Notes under the pieces: generated by a model
Databases searched by the model: none
Told to the model about the DNA's origin: nothing
What the model saw: only the letters and a program-made list of their open reading frames with translations
From: Bradysia coprophila
Taxonomy: Eukaryota > Arthropoda > Insecta > Diptera > Sciaridae
Assembly: GCF_014529535.1 (NCBI RefSeq)
Contig: NW_023503616.1
Span: 1,178,001-1,242,000 of the forward strand
Direction: 5' to 3'
Length of the DNA stretch: 64,000 nucleotides
Position numbers and translations under genes: made by a program
Part shown: one piece after another, positions 32,302 through 44,345 of the stretch
Numbering within the stretch: position 1 is the stretch's first letter
Layout of the letters: each line of letters begins with the position of its first letter

Positions 32302-32671
32302 CAGGGACTATTTTTGAGAAATCGGATTTCTCAAAATTCTCAAATTTCTCAAATTTTTTAAAGCTTAAAGCTTTAAACAATGTAATTTTATGTGCAGACA
32401 GACAAAAAAGTAACGAGAGAACTCTTACAGTTGAAAAAGAGTAAGAAGAAGTAATTAAAGCCTTCGATTTTCAGTTTTCAAGTATTTATCAAAACTAGCT
32501 GTCTGAATCAGTTCCATAAACGTTTAATATATTGTCTTCATCGTTAGACACGTAACAAAGTTAATTTTCCTAAATTTTATTCAGAAAAAAAATTGTAAAA
32601 TTTTGAGAAATTTAAAGAAATATTTCTCAAGTTTCTCAAAGAATTCTCAAAATTCTCAAAAATAGTCCCTG
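32302..32671. mobile_element. hAT-type MITE, CAGGGACTATTTTTGAGAA family (370 bp)
   Basis: Terminal repeats CAGGGACTATTTTTGAGAA / TTCTCAAAAATAGTCCCTG flanked by perfect 8-bp duplications tcataacc. The ends and duplication length are typical hAT. The sub-terminal region is filled with repeated tctcaaaattctc-type motifs. A 71-codon frame inside is chance. Confidence 0.95.
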
Positions 32672-34186
32672 TCATAACCCCTTAGAATAGATTATGTCTG
32701 ACTATTTTGCGGATGAAATTTGGACTTTTGAGTCATCTCATCTCCATCAGATAGAGTACCTATAAAAGTTGGAGATAAAATGTATTGGCCTTGACGTTTA
32801 ACCTCCTAACCACATCTGAATGCCGAATGATTTAATTGTCCAACTTTATGTGTGCTATTAATCGAACGGCAACCAAACATTATTTATGACTTCACACCAA
32901 ATCCACCTTTTTCGAAAATGATTTGACAATAAAATTTGAAACCACATTTCAAAGTGCAAACAGTTTTATCGCATATCATAACTGTGCACCGCTTCTATAT
33001 TATACATTTAAATTTGCATATGATGACGATTAACCGAAGTCATAGCTATTGTTTTCGAACACAGCCAGCTCGGAAGCAGATAATGTGTGCACTGATGTGT
33101 CCTCGAATAAAGATTATATTTTAAATTTATGCATCCCTGAGCCATATTTCTTCTGTGTAAGTTAATGGAATTTTATGAACACGAAATGCTCTGTGTAGCT
33201 CGGTAGAGGGTACAATAAACAACATAGTGCGATGAATTTTATGATTTATTTTATTCAATAGAACGCACAGTAGTGGTGAAAATGGGAATATCTATGTGAT
33301 ACTGGCGACGAATGGTTGTTATTTTATTCAGGGGTAGCTATACAGACCAGACTTCCAACTGTGAGCATGAACTTGTTATTAACATTTAATTAAATCATTT
33401 TGAGCTTATTCTATTTCCCATTTCGTATACAAGTATTTTAGTTTACACGTGCGGTGAGCTACCACTTCTATATTTATCAGGGTATTACCTGTAGAGTTTA
33501 CTTTAATTAATATTTGGAGAATGAATTTTTGCTTCATTTAAGGTAGAGAAATATTATTCCGGAATGAGAGCCCAACGAGCTGTGCCCTCTTATTAGATAT
33601 TATTTTCATAAAATATTGAAGCTGAGATCTTGGCTGATTGGTAGCGCTGATGCTCGTCACCCAAAATTACATGTCTGGAACAAAGTAGATATAGTTTGGA
33701 GGTAATGTCATATATAACCGAGCGATACCATAACATTTTTCGAGTGTATCTATATGCTATGGATGAATGCTGTTGTTCTCTCTTATCAAAAAATCAATTT
33801 AGCGAACGGGAGAGGGATCTAGGTGTCATAGATCGTATCACTTAAATTGTGAATTGTGACAAAGTATTAAAAGTCTGTGAGATGGCATCACTGATTCAAA
33901 GTGACGTTCTTTAATGAAGCAAAAGGGTGTCCGAATAAAGACTAGTTCACAAAAACGTTGAGGTTATTACCCTGTGGATGTTTTCTTTTGGTTTCGGTTT
34001 ATCAAATAGTTATTTGTTTACCTTTGTTCCACTTTTGTCCCCAGTAAAACTTAATACGTAACTCTTTCGGCCTCCTCAATCGATACGTAAATAACTAATT
34101 TCTCATTGCCTATTGAGGGGAGAAAATAAGGCAAAACACAACATGTGCATGAAAATAGTATATTACTGTACAAGGGAAGGAATTTT
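32672..34186. other. Gene-free stretch with one weak dispersed repeat
   Basis: No exon recognised. A block at about 33625-33960 (gctgatgctcgtcacccaaa ... cgagtgtatctatatg) resembles 37120-37330. Its first part (ttggctgattggtagcgctg) is A-box-like, so an old tRNA-derived SINE is possible but no B box was found. Confidence 0.4.
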
Positions 34187-34249
34187 ATATTTCGTATCCA
34201 GATGAGTAAAAGTGTCCAAGGTACTTTTACTCATCGTGATACGAAATAT
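34187..34249. repeat. 63-bp imperfect palindrome
   Basis: atatttcgtatcc-agatgagtaaaagt and its complement acttttactcatcgtgatac...gaaatat enclose a 9-base loop. Almost fully self-complementary. Confidence 0.85.
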
Positions 34250-34277
34250 CAAATTACTTCCCGAGTGTAGCATGACG

Positions 34278-34350
34278 TTTTCCTTTACGAGGGAGGGAAA
34301 GACTTTTCCCTAGGCACGGAAAGTCCATTTTCCCTCCCTAGTAAAGGAAA
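34278..34350. repeat. 73-bp imperfect palindrome
   Basis: tttcctttacgagggaggga... on the left pairs with ...tccctccctagtaaaggaaa on the right around a short loop. The loop region also holds the complementary pair ggaaagacttttcc and ggaaagtccattttcc. Lies 28 bp from the preceding palindrome, suggesting one compound foldback insertion. Confidence 0.85.
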
Positions 34351-34598
34351 TTCGTTTTCACATGTATACGATGGAACAGACTTGTTATACCTGGACAATT
34401 GTCTTTGAATAATGTTTGGAGAATTTTTCATTGGTCCAATTTCTGTTGTATTCTTAAATCATTCGGGCAAAGATTTTTGATGAATATTGTCAGTCAATTC
34501 GCTGATCAGGTTAATATGGCCAAAAAGATAAGAAACGTCTGTATTCTGGCATCACTGTTTTAAAGTGACGTTAAAGTCAAAAGGACCATCAGCTCTGC

Positions 34599-34810
34599 CA
34601 ACGCAGTGCTCCTAGCATGAACATAAGAAATATTTGGAGGCTGATGAAGTCACAGTAGGCACTGCGTTTCTTTCGTGAAGATAGGTGACTTGTTTTAGTT
34701 GTGTGAGTTCAAACACACAATACAATCAATCTTAAGCGGTAGCTCTCATCACAAAAGTCTCCAAATTCGACGTTTGTCAAAGTAGTGTTCATGCTAGGAG
34801 CAGTGCGTTG
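34599..34810. mobile_element. CAACGCA-family MITE with perfect 7-bp target duplication (212 bp)
   Basis: Terminal repeats CAACGCAGTGCTCCTAGCAT... and its complement (one mismatch over about 26 bp). Flanked on both sides by gctctgc. It ends 131 bp before the start codon of the helicase gene, so it may overlap that promoter. A degenerate relative is at 63430-63600. Confidence 0.9.
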
Positions 34811-34941
34811 GCTCTGCATAACATTTTCGGAGTTGTCAAAACTTAGCTAATTTCACTGCAAAACTTTAAAGCTAATAAAATACTCAGCAAAATCAGTTCT
34901 ATTCTAAGACATAAGACATAAGCTTTTACAAAGTCGGAAAA

Positions 34942-36881
34942 ATGGATATCCAATATACGGATGCCGACTTGAGTAAAATAGAATCAGATGTGCAGCTGGT
35001 CGAGTGTCTTACGTCTAAATTCAAATTGGTCAAATTTCGTCCCATGCAAAAAGATATTATCGAAGCGGTTTTGGAAAAAAGGGATGTGTTGGCAGTGATG
35101 GCCACTGGGCACGGCAAATCTCTGTGCTTTCAGTTGCCAGCTCTTCTGAAAAACGGAATCACTCTTGTGATATCACCATTGATTTCTTTAATGCAGTCCC
35201 AAGTGCACAGTATGGTCAAAATTGGCGTTTCAGCTTGTCTTTTGGGATCAGCCCAAAACGATACTACCATTCTACAACGCGTTTTTGGATATGAATTTAG
35301 TATTGTCTATTGCTGTCCTGAATATCTGCAGGGCCTTAACGGCAAGAAATTAATGACGACATTGAAAGACCGTTTAACATTGGTTGCCATTGATGAAGCA
35401 CATTCGATAAGTCAATGGGGCCACGAATTCAGACAGGACTATCTTAAACTTAATATCATCAGAGATATCATCCCGAATGTTCCAATTTTGGCTGTCACAG
35501 CTACAGCCACCAAAGACGTACGTAATGAAATAATAAGAATGGCTCGACTGAATGCTCCACTTGTGATCGTCACCGAACTCGATCGACCGAATCTTGAATT
35601 TTTGATTAAACGAAAAAGTGTCGGTAACCCTTGGCGTGATTTGAAACCATTGATGGAAAATGTGACCGGTAGCGTCATCATTTATGTATTGAGAATTGTT
35701 GAGACAGACGAGGTTCAAGAGGCACTTGCTGAACATGGAATCGAATCATCAACGTATCATGCCGATCTACCGATGACGACCCGATCAGACATTGTAACAA
35801 AATTCGTAGAGAATGAGATCAAAGTAGTTGTAGCGACGATTTCCTTTGGCATGGGTATCGACAAGCCTGACGTCAGACTTGTGATACACTATGGCGCATC
35901 AAAAAGCATCGAGAGCTATTATCAAGAGGTTGGGCGCGCCGGCCGCGACGGATTACATGCGAAAGTTGTTACTTTTTTCGATGAAAACGACTTCCAATTG
36001 CAAGAATTCTTCCTGACTCACAGAAAGGACCCCTTGCCAACTTTGACTTTGACTAATCTGCGTAGACTTCGTGCCGAATTTCGACAGTATCTTTTTTCAA
36101 CGACATGCCGACGGTAAGTTAGAAGTGTAGTGAGTTGATCGTTATCAGATAGAATCAATGGCATCGTTTTTTTTGTTCAAATAGGAAGACAATTTTGGAT
36201 TATTTCGGAGAAGATACCACTTCCATTGCATCCCGTGAAAATTGTTGCGATAATTGCAGCCGTGCTATTAATCCTTCGAATTCTTCATCACCGCCAACAC
36301 GTCTGCAGTCGTACAGAACTGGATACACTTCAAGCATAATTGATCTGTTTTTTCCAGATTTTGATTTTAACGACGACTACGACAGTGAAGACGTATCCAA
36401 TTACGATGAATACTGTTATTATAATGGATCAGAAGATTTGAATGAACACGAAAGCGAACAAGAAAGTGAGCACGAAAGTGAGCGTGAAAGCGAACACAAA
36501 GGTGATCGTGAAATCGAACACGAAAGTGAGCGTGAAAGCGAACACGAAAGTGAGCGTGAAAGCGAACACGAAAGTGAGCGTGAAAGCGAACACGAAAGTG
36601 AGCGTGAAAGCGAACACGAAAGTGAGATTGAAAGCGAGCACGAAAGTGAGCGTGAAAGCGAACACGAAAAAGAGATTGAAAGCGAGCACGAAAGTGAGCG
36701 TCAAAGCGAACACGAAAGCTCCGATGGGAGTAACCTACGACAAGACGTAGATGAGGAAGAGCAAGAGACGAGTTTTGAATCTAAGAATGCGTCACACATT
36801 AACCAAACGACTGATGCCGGCGAAACAAACTCAGAAGGATCAATTGGTGAAATCGCCGCCAAGCGACCACGACTTTCTTAG
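34942..36881 (+). CDS. RecQ-family DNA helicase, Werner (WRN)-type, 2 exons, acidic repeat tail
   Basis: Join of 34942-36113 and 36185-36881 (GT-AG intron of 71 bp), 622 residues. Helicase motifs in order: Walker A MATGHGKSLCFQLP (53-66), ISPLISLM (78-85), DEAHSISQWGHEFR (151-164), VTATAT (185-190), DRPNLEF (214-220), FGMGIDKPDVR (302-312), QEVGRAGRDG (328-337). A RecQ zinc site is C389, C411, C412, C415 (TTCRRKTILDYFGE ... NCCDNC). LGSAQND and YGASKSIESYYQE resemble WRN more than BLM or RECQL. Family role: 3'-to-5' unwinding of recombination and replication intermediates in the nucleus. No exonuclease, winged-helix or HRDC domain is present. The tail (478-569) is an EHESERES repeat, followed by a likely nuclear signal KRPR (617-620). 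Motif IV has Val249 where Cys is usual. Start: first ATG, good AAAATGG context. Confidence 0.93.
36439..36720 (+). repeat. In-frame 24-bp coding repeat (EHESERES)
   Basis: About eleven to twelve units of gaacacgaaagtgagcgtga + aagc within helicase exon 2, encoding Glu/His/Ser/Arg. Central units are nearly identical at DNA level, outer ones diverged. The repeat is free of stops in several other frames, which creates spurious open frames on both strands. Confidence 0.95.
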
Positions 36882-37057
36882 GTCGGCTCTACAATTTCTA
36901 TTCAGAAAACGATTTTAATTTTTCGAAAGTCAATGAAGTCACATTCATTTTTCAATGTTTTTCCCGTTTTCGTATTAGATTGTTAGATTGTCATAGACAT
37001 ATGTATGAGCAAAGCCTCTTAAATGTAGAATGACCATAAGTTAATGCAAAATTTTGA

Positions 37058-37063
37058 AATAAA
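37058..37063 (+). promoter_or_regulatory. Probable polyadenylation signal AATAAA
   Basis: AATAAA 177 bases after the helicase stop codon, the first canonical signal downstream. Confidence 0.5.
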
Positions 37064-38269
37064 GCAAATTGACAATGCGACATACAATCAATGATTTTTA
37101 CATGAAATTATACTCGAGAGGTTATATGGGGATGCTGATCGGCACCCAATAATTACATGGGCAGCCAGACATGTTTAATGACAGAGCTATCATGCCAACT
37201 TATACGAGTGTATCTCTATGGATTTTGATTACTCATGCAGCAAAGTGGCATAATTGACGGTAGCATTGTATACTGTTAGCTATATCTAGTGCCGTTGTCC
37301 GAAAAAAGACTAGAGTTGGAAACATCTCAAGTTTTCGCAGCTAAACACAATGGCTTCTCTCTCACATTTTATTCAGCATTTAATTAAGAGGAAACATGAG
37401 GCTCCGATCCCACAACGAAATTTAAAAGCTTTCTGACGAAACGTCGTCATTTTTTTCACTTCAATGTATTTTCAAACGCGGCGTTGTCTCAAAATTAAAA
37501 CAACCCGTTTTCTGCTTCCTTATTTGAATTAAATCTCTTGATACCGTAAAGCAAAATATTAACGAAATAACTTGAAACTTTATTTATTTCGAGTGGAGTT
37601 TTCCACTTTTGTTTTAAATGCTGCAGACGCACTTAATTATTAGAATTCTGCAAGGAAACAAGCAAACAAATGAGTGTTAAGGGTTCGTTGAACATTTTGT
37701 TCTTACAAAAACTATACGTATAGGTAAGTATAGTTGATTGTTTGTTGTTTCAATTTTATATTCACTTGAAAATTCTTTGAATGGAGTCGGCTTTTTAAGA
37801 GTTTTTTTTACCTTAATTATCGTCAAGATTTTGAATCTTTTTGAATTTCCTTTTTCAATGTTCATACGATACAAGCGAAGGCAAATCGACCGTTCCACAA
37901 TTAAATGAAATGAAATTCTGCTTTAAATTTGCATTTTCGTTTCTTTTTGTATATGTTGAAGTATGCAAAAATGTTAACTGCACAAGACGTTGGTACAGTC
38001 GATCTCGATGAGATTGAAAATCATTTCAAACGAAACGATTTTGATTTATACAAAAAAAAGACTTTATTCTCAGTGTCGTATTTTCATCATTTTTGCACGT
38101 GCACAGGATAATATGTCAAATCGAATCGACCTGTGGATGCGAAACGTGACTAAAATACGGTTCATTGCCAATATTGAACTCTAATGTAGGTAAATACAGC
38201 ACAGTATTGACGTTGTCGATTATTATGATTTTTTTTGTTTGTTTGAAGAATTTTACATACATACCGACT
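37064..38269. other. Gene-free stretch downstream of the helicase
   Basis: No exon recognised. 37120-37330 resembles 33625-33960 (gggatgctgatcggcaccca, cgagtgtatctctatgg, agactag end), a low-copy old dispersed repeat of unknown class. Confidence 0.35.
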
Positions 38270-38400
38270 GTTGTTGACAGCAACGACAAAAATGTGCGAT
38301 AACTTCCGTGTAATGTGTTCTTATGGTGTCAAAATGAATGTTAATTCAAATGAAGTACAAGATTTTCTATCGAGAATTACGAGATGGCTTAAACATAAAA
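38270..38400 (+). repeat. Dispersed motif element copy
   Basis: Has the leading block acagcaacgacaaaaatg and, about 60 bp on, caaatgaagtacaagatttt + ctatc. The same two blocks occur at 50010-50110, so this is part of a longer degenerate element rather than an isolated motif. Confidence 0.5.
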
Positions 38401-40839
38401 TATTTCCCGACTTAAAGGTTTATATCGTGACGTATACTGTTTCCGATTTCTATATAATAGAATTTCACTTAAGTGGCTATTAGCGATATTTGAGCATCTA
38501 CTCTTGACCGAAAACCTTTCACAATATTTTTCAATTTTCAGATTAAAAGCGCTCCAATTCAATAAGCCAGCAATTTATTGGAAATACTTGTAAATGATTC
38601 TGATTGAATTTTTATTACTGACTCAAAATATCGAATAAAATTCAAAATTCATGAATAAAACATATTTATTGCAATATTGAATTTCGCTGTATATAAAATT
38701 TATAAATTTTCAAAAATACATTCTTGTTCACGTAAATTACACTGTGATGGCGAATGTCGGTTGATTGGATTATATGCTGATGACTTGATGGAAAATCCAT
38801 AATACTATTAAGCCACCATCAGAGTTTGGATATTTTTTTTTTAATTGCAACAGTCGACCTTAAATGCATTGAATATAAAAGAACGAAGTGAAGTGAGAAC
38901 ACACCATTAAGTAAATGTGTTAGTCATATTTGTCATTCATATAGGAATACGTATACTAGATCTACTGAAGTATAAAGAATTTTCTTTCAAAGACAATGTT
39001 ATACAGGACACAGGAGTCATCAAATCATGATATAGCTATCATTTCTGTAAAAGGCTGCCTTGCGACACTCGTTTCTGACCTTTCAAATATCGAAACTAAA
39101 TCATTTTTTTTTTCAGGTGGTGACTTCTAGGTTCTATAGATAGATATAAATGTAAGTCGCATTGAAGAAAATTCAACGAGACACTCGATATTGGTTGTAA
39201 TACCCAGCCAAAATACATTTTCCATCTACCAACCCAATTGAACGAATTCCCTGATCTCCACAAAAACTCAATTTTTTTATGTATCGGCTCAATAATTCTA
39301 TTGAACCTCTCTATTGTGATACATACGGTACTTGTATGTTTACGAAAGAAAGCCACAGTTGTAAAAAAAAGTAAATCCTTCGGACAGCTTTAATGAAACA
39401 ATACTAAAACCAAAGTTAATAGTACAATAAACCTCCTTTATTTTAACGTATACCAATGTTGATAGACGTACTCCGGCTATATACTATACATGAATGTTGA
39501 TTGTTGAGAATAAACAAACGAAAATTCTAAAATGGAATTAACTGACCCACTACAATAACATAAAACAACTTGAAGAGAGACATATTCAGCGGACGTAAGA
39601 GCAGAAGTCTATATATAATTTATTTCCTCTTTTGTGCACATTGTATACCATACCACATACATATAGTATATTGTATCGTAGCATGTCTACAGGGACAAAA
39701 TAATCAATTAGGAAAGTCCTCCAAGTGGTTTTCTTATTGAAGAACCTTAAAGTACCTATTCGATGGAGGAAAAAAATATAAAAAATAGAGAGTTTATTCG
39801 TTGGTTAGGTTTTTATTATATCTGATGGATGATGGGTAAAAAAATGTACGAATATAATACAATATAGGAAATGGGTGGACGTAAGTGGTGCAAAAAAAAA
39901 ATCTGAAGCCAAATTAAAATGGGGCAAAAGGGATGATGTTTTATTGAGATGAATTGCGAAGAAGGAAGTAATCGAAGAAGGTATTTAGATTGCGGCGGAA
40001 TTTTCTTTTTATGTTTTGGTTTAATTAAATTGGATTGAATTCTCATCTCAGATTTTCTTTTTGCTTTTTTTTTCATTTTCTTCTGAAACCCGAGAAGTTT
40101 GAAGCTGTAATTCATTTCTCTCATTCTCTGAACATGCTAGTTTTGCTGTCTGGTCTGAACTTAGTAATTAAAGAAAATGTGTTGTACAGCACCAGTAATT
40201 TGTTTGGACTTTTTTTACATTCAATGGATTTTATCTATCAACTTCTGGGTAAAGATTTAACGGACAGATTTTTATCTCTAATTTAAGTAACATAATAAGT
40301 AAAAGTCAGCACTCTCTTAAAAAATGAGTGCACATTTAATTGAACGTTTATTCTTGAACTTTAATTACGGCTTTTTGTAAATTGTGCATAGTTTTCTCTA
40401 TGCTTCCACTCTGCACAACAGCATGAAGCATGCTTCAAGATATATGAGTGTACTATAGGTGCATAGTGCTTTTGACAGCATATAATTGAAAATGTATACG
40501 CGACTCAGAGTGAATGAAGTTTTATAACATTTTCCATTGCATAAATAATTAAAATTTTCATTGCCATACTGGGTGTATTTGTGTTTACGTAGACAACACA
40601 ATAATATAAATGCAATGGAAAATGAAATAAAGTGAAAATATTTGTTGAATCACATTCAATAAACGGAAAATAAATGTTTATTTTCTGAAATAGAAATATA
40701 GGGACCATCACGAATGATTCATCTACGAGTTGCTATTTTAGTTGAGAAAGTTTGAAAAAAATGACTAACAATTTTTTTAATGCACTTTCCCGTTTTAATC
40801 AACTTTAATGGAAAAGTATAAAAAAGATTTTACCTTTCA
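38401..40839. other. Gene-free AT-rich stretch
   Basis: Only short frames without domains; several A- and T-runs. Nothing else recognised. Confidence 0.4.
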
Positions 40840-41010
40840 GGAGCGGGTAGTCATCTGTTAATGTCCTATTTTATAGTAAAATGATTGAAAAATAAATGAA
40901 GTAGAAGATTTATAGAAAATCATGAGACATTACTTTAATCAAAAAAAGTAATAGAATGGTCAAAACGACAAGCATATAAGAAATTACCAAAAGAAGTAAC
41001 AGATTCTATA
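40840..41010 (+). repeat. Paired dispersed motif element (plus copy)
   Basis: Contains gtagtcatctgttaatgtcc, then aaatgaagtagaagattta at about 40893, then aaaagaagtaacagattc at about 40989. The order and blocks agree with 57890-58030. Confidence 0.55.
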
Positions 41011-41139
41011 GTTTTACCACAACGCGTCAAGACAGCATAGTTACAACTGGTATTACTGAGACATGGATACCTATCTGAAGTTAGAGTCTATATTTGTGCA
41101 TTTAGTATTGCACTTTGGCTAATATCTCTCTACAAAAAA

Positions 41140-41215
41140 CTAGTCAAACTGCTCCAAACAAATCTTTTTTTTTTAGTGAAAGCTAACACATTTGTGGTGA
41201 ATGTAGTAATCTTAC
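41140..41215. repeat. Fragment of the TTAA foldback family
   Basis: ctagtcaaactgctccaaac...gtgaaagctaacacatttgt aligns with the central arm of the element at 15623-16038. Only about 75 bp remain. Confidence 0.55.
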
Positions 41216-42883
41216 ATTATCTTCAATTCTTATGACAACGGATCTCGCTGTGATTCACTTCAGGTTATACTCTTCACCGCCAAACAATAACACGCGGAAA
41301 TCTAGAATCTTCAATTATTGAGAATAAATTGCTTTATCTAACGTTATCGGTCTACTCGACTATTTTCTTTTTAATCCAATATGCTAGAAATTCCCTTTGT
41401 TCCGTAAAAAAGAAAAAAATAATCGGAAAGAATGTCCCCATATAACCCTTTCAGTGACACTGAGCATTAATTTCACAATTTTTATTTTCATTGCAGATAT
41501 TTTAAAAATATTCAGCATGCATGGCAAGTCAACAACGATAATACAATAACAGCAAAAAAATAATAAGCGATTTTCCACACAGCACCATTTTCATGCAAGC
41601 ACCCTCTTTATATCCTTTCTTCTCCCTTTAGAAATAATAGCGATTTCAGACAAATTATTGGTGTATGATATCATCCGTGCGGTATCGAACTTTCATAAAT
41701 TTAAAAACTTTTTTTTTTCGCCAAGCACAAAGCAGAATGGAAACAAATAAAAACATAAAAAAAATTAGTAATTTTATGTTTATGGCATAACAGTGGCTGT
41801 TGAAGCCATATAAGTACATGTCATCTTGATACAATGTAAAAAATGATTGATGGAAAATTTTCACACAATAGAGCGAGGGCTTTTAACTTGAAATGGCGGA
41901 TAGTGAATGCGGGAAAGATAAATGTTGTTTAGTTGTTATATGCAGAAAAGCAATAAAACTGTTGATGGATTATCGTGTTAAAATGATTGATTGTTGGGAA
42001 TTCTGGTGACGGAAGTTTTTTTTTTTTTAAATAATTAATTGCTTTTGGCTGTTCATCACAAAGCTTACAGAAAAACAAGAAAAGACCTTTGGTTTTACCG
42101 TAGCCGGTGAATTGTGTTTCAGATTTTAACCTTTGAGAAACGAGCAGAAACCCCATATAACAATTCAAGCTGATACTTCTTTTGTAAAAAGTGAACAGTT
42201 TATTGATACGAAGCCTTTATTATTTGTTATTTGTGACACACAAGTTACTATTTAAGGCAAATACCGTACGAACCAGAGATATGTCTTATTTTTGTCATCG
42301 CGGTCGATAGCCGTTTCTGAGATTTCAAGATTTTTTCGATTGCCAATTTAGGTTAATTGTAAAAGATCCAGGTCAGCCGTTTGACCTATGTTTCTATTCC
42401 CTTATATATATTTTGTAGACACATATACTACACCTCTTTGTTACATCTAACGATCTAACTACGTGTAATTGAAAAATTCCCCAACCGTTTGTTAATGTTT
42501 ACGGTTCCTTTTTTTACTTTGATGATGTTTGCATTAACATACGCAATTTTGGTAAATTATTCTCTTTTTCGCTTGAATGTACCATAATATAGTCAACATT
42601 TCTGCAAATTCATTAGATAAAATCATTAATCAAATGCCTAAATGTAGCACAGGGCAATGTTTTAGATTTATGTCCATAGAAGTTGTTCGGATTTTAAAAT
42701 TTACTTCTTTGTTTGTTTCTAAACTGTATCCCCATACCTATTTACAACCACTAGGAATTTCAATTGCTTTGTGAAATACTTTACCTCTATAGAGGATGAA
42801 TGTGATAGATGCCTTATATCATCATCATTATCAATTTATGCGTGATTTTTTACATTTAAATATTTTTTATGATGTTCCCAAAA
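41216..42883. other. Gene-free AT-rich stretch
   Basis: Short frames only. A minus-strand single motif (aaaagaagtatcagc) lies near 42168-42185. Confidence 0.4.
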
Positions 42884-43998
42884 CGACCCGTACGAAGTAC
42901 TGGGGTCTTATAGGTTTACGCAACCGTCCGTAACACGTCGAATTGGACTCCCTGAGTAAGGGGAAACCTATTGTGGTTGTCTAGAGATGCCAAATCAGTG
43001 AAAAAAAATGTCAGTCTGTCCGTCTACACGATGACTTGAGTAAAACGCATCCGATTTTGAAAATTATTTTTTTCCCGTTTGGTAATGTCAAAAGACAGGC
43101 TAAGTTCGAAGATGAGTGATTTTGGATCGACCCCTCCCGAGCTGTGGCTTAATAAGTGTTTTACGGTTTTTCGAAGATATCTACGGACATTCAAACGTTA
43201 CACTTGTAAGTGATACGTCAAATAAAACGTATTTACAGGTATTATAAGACCCCTTGGTGTGAAACATGCACAGGGCGGCAAGCAGTTTTTGCTTGTAGGT
43301 CGGCCACATTTCAACATATTTCGTCTGTTTTAGCTTTGTTAGATAGGTATTGACCGTACCAATCAGGGAAAAAAAAGTTTTTGAAATTATGTTCTCCGGA
43401 GCGTGAGCTAGGTCTCTTGGAGTGGAGTATTTTGTCAATATCTCGAGTAAATTTTCACCGAATTTCATGATTTTTTTTTGTTTGAAAGGTATTAACGAAT
43501 GTAAAGCGTCGGTAAAATTTCTGATCTCCTAACAAAATGGCTGCCGGTGGCCATATTGGATTTTAATAAAAGTGAAATATATTGTACCATTTGGTACTAA
43601 GAAAGTTTTTGTTAACAGAGAGGTAATTGGTTATGTGTGTGGGGTTTCAGGTATTACATATGTGGACATCTATATATAACTATATTCACCTATATTGAGC
43701 TATATACAGGCATATAGAGCTATATAATAGCATTTTCATCTGTGAAATGTTTATTTATAGGAAAATATAGGTAAATATAGCGGTATATAGCTGTTTAAAT
43801 AGGAATTTATGAAAGTTGACTTCGTACGGGGCGGTCTATATTGCCTCCGGCAATTTATTTGTATATGCTAACAAGGCAAAGAAAGATAATGTAAGTGATT
43901 TTAAAGGTCGAATAGCTTTTCAGTAGAGAATGAAGTAAAAGAAATGAAGAGTTTCACAGTAAAGGCTTTTGATACGAATAGGTGTTTCGTACGGGTCG
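42884..43998. mobile_element. Putative non-autonomous DNA element with CGACCCGTACGAA ends
   Basis: cgacccgtacgaa at 42884 has its exact complement ttcgtacgggtcg at 43986-43998. A second partial complement (acttcgtacggggcggt) lies near 43820-43836, so the true right end could be either. The inside has an inverted pair (ggggtcttataggt near 42903, attataagacccc near 43240) and a run of tatatagctatat-type palindromes at 43670-43800. A 95-codon minus-strand frame (43181-43468) has no known domain. Confidence 0.5.
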
Positions 43999-44230
43999 GC
44001 GTTAGCTATGTTTTAATATGTAATTAAACTAAACGATTAAACGGCAAAGACGACGAAGTCATACTTCACAATGTATGTATTTGTTACACCGCAAATATTT
44101 ACCAACTCCATCGACTGTATCATAATTGGCTTACCATTAATAACATTAATTATCAATAACATTCTACACAGTGTGTATTTATACGACTTGAGTGTGCTAA
44201 TATTACATTTTATTAACTAGTTATTAGTAT

Positions 44231-44345
44231 ATTACTTCCGAGGTTCCAAGTTGTTTATTTGATAAGTGGGGTGTTACAGCCCGACCCGAAGGGGAGGGCT
44301 GTATTCCCCACTTGTCAAATAACAACTTGGAACCTTGTAAGTACA
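44231..44345. repeat. Foldback, about 50-bp arms
   Basis: aggttccaagttgtttattt + gataagtggggtgttacagccc pairs with ggctgtattccccacttgtc + aaataacaacttggaacctt. Nearly the whole 115 bp is self-complementary. Likely a MITE. Confidence 0.8.

Noticed and set aside
35374..35736. Minus-strand frames under the helicase exon
   Set aside because: Shadows of the helicase gene, whose motifs are unambiguous on the plus strand.
36429..36750. Open frames on the minus strand and in another plus frame across the helicase tail
   Set aside because: They are by-products of the stop-free 24-bp repeat; their products are pure Phe/Val/Thr/Leu or Lys/Val/Ser repeats.
43181..43468. 95-codon minus frame as a transposase fragment
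   Set aside because: No catalytic motif or known domain is visible in it.
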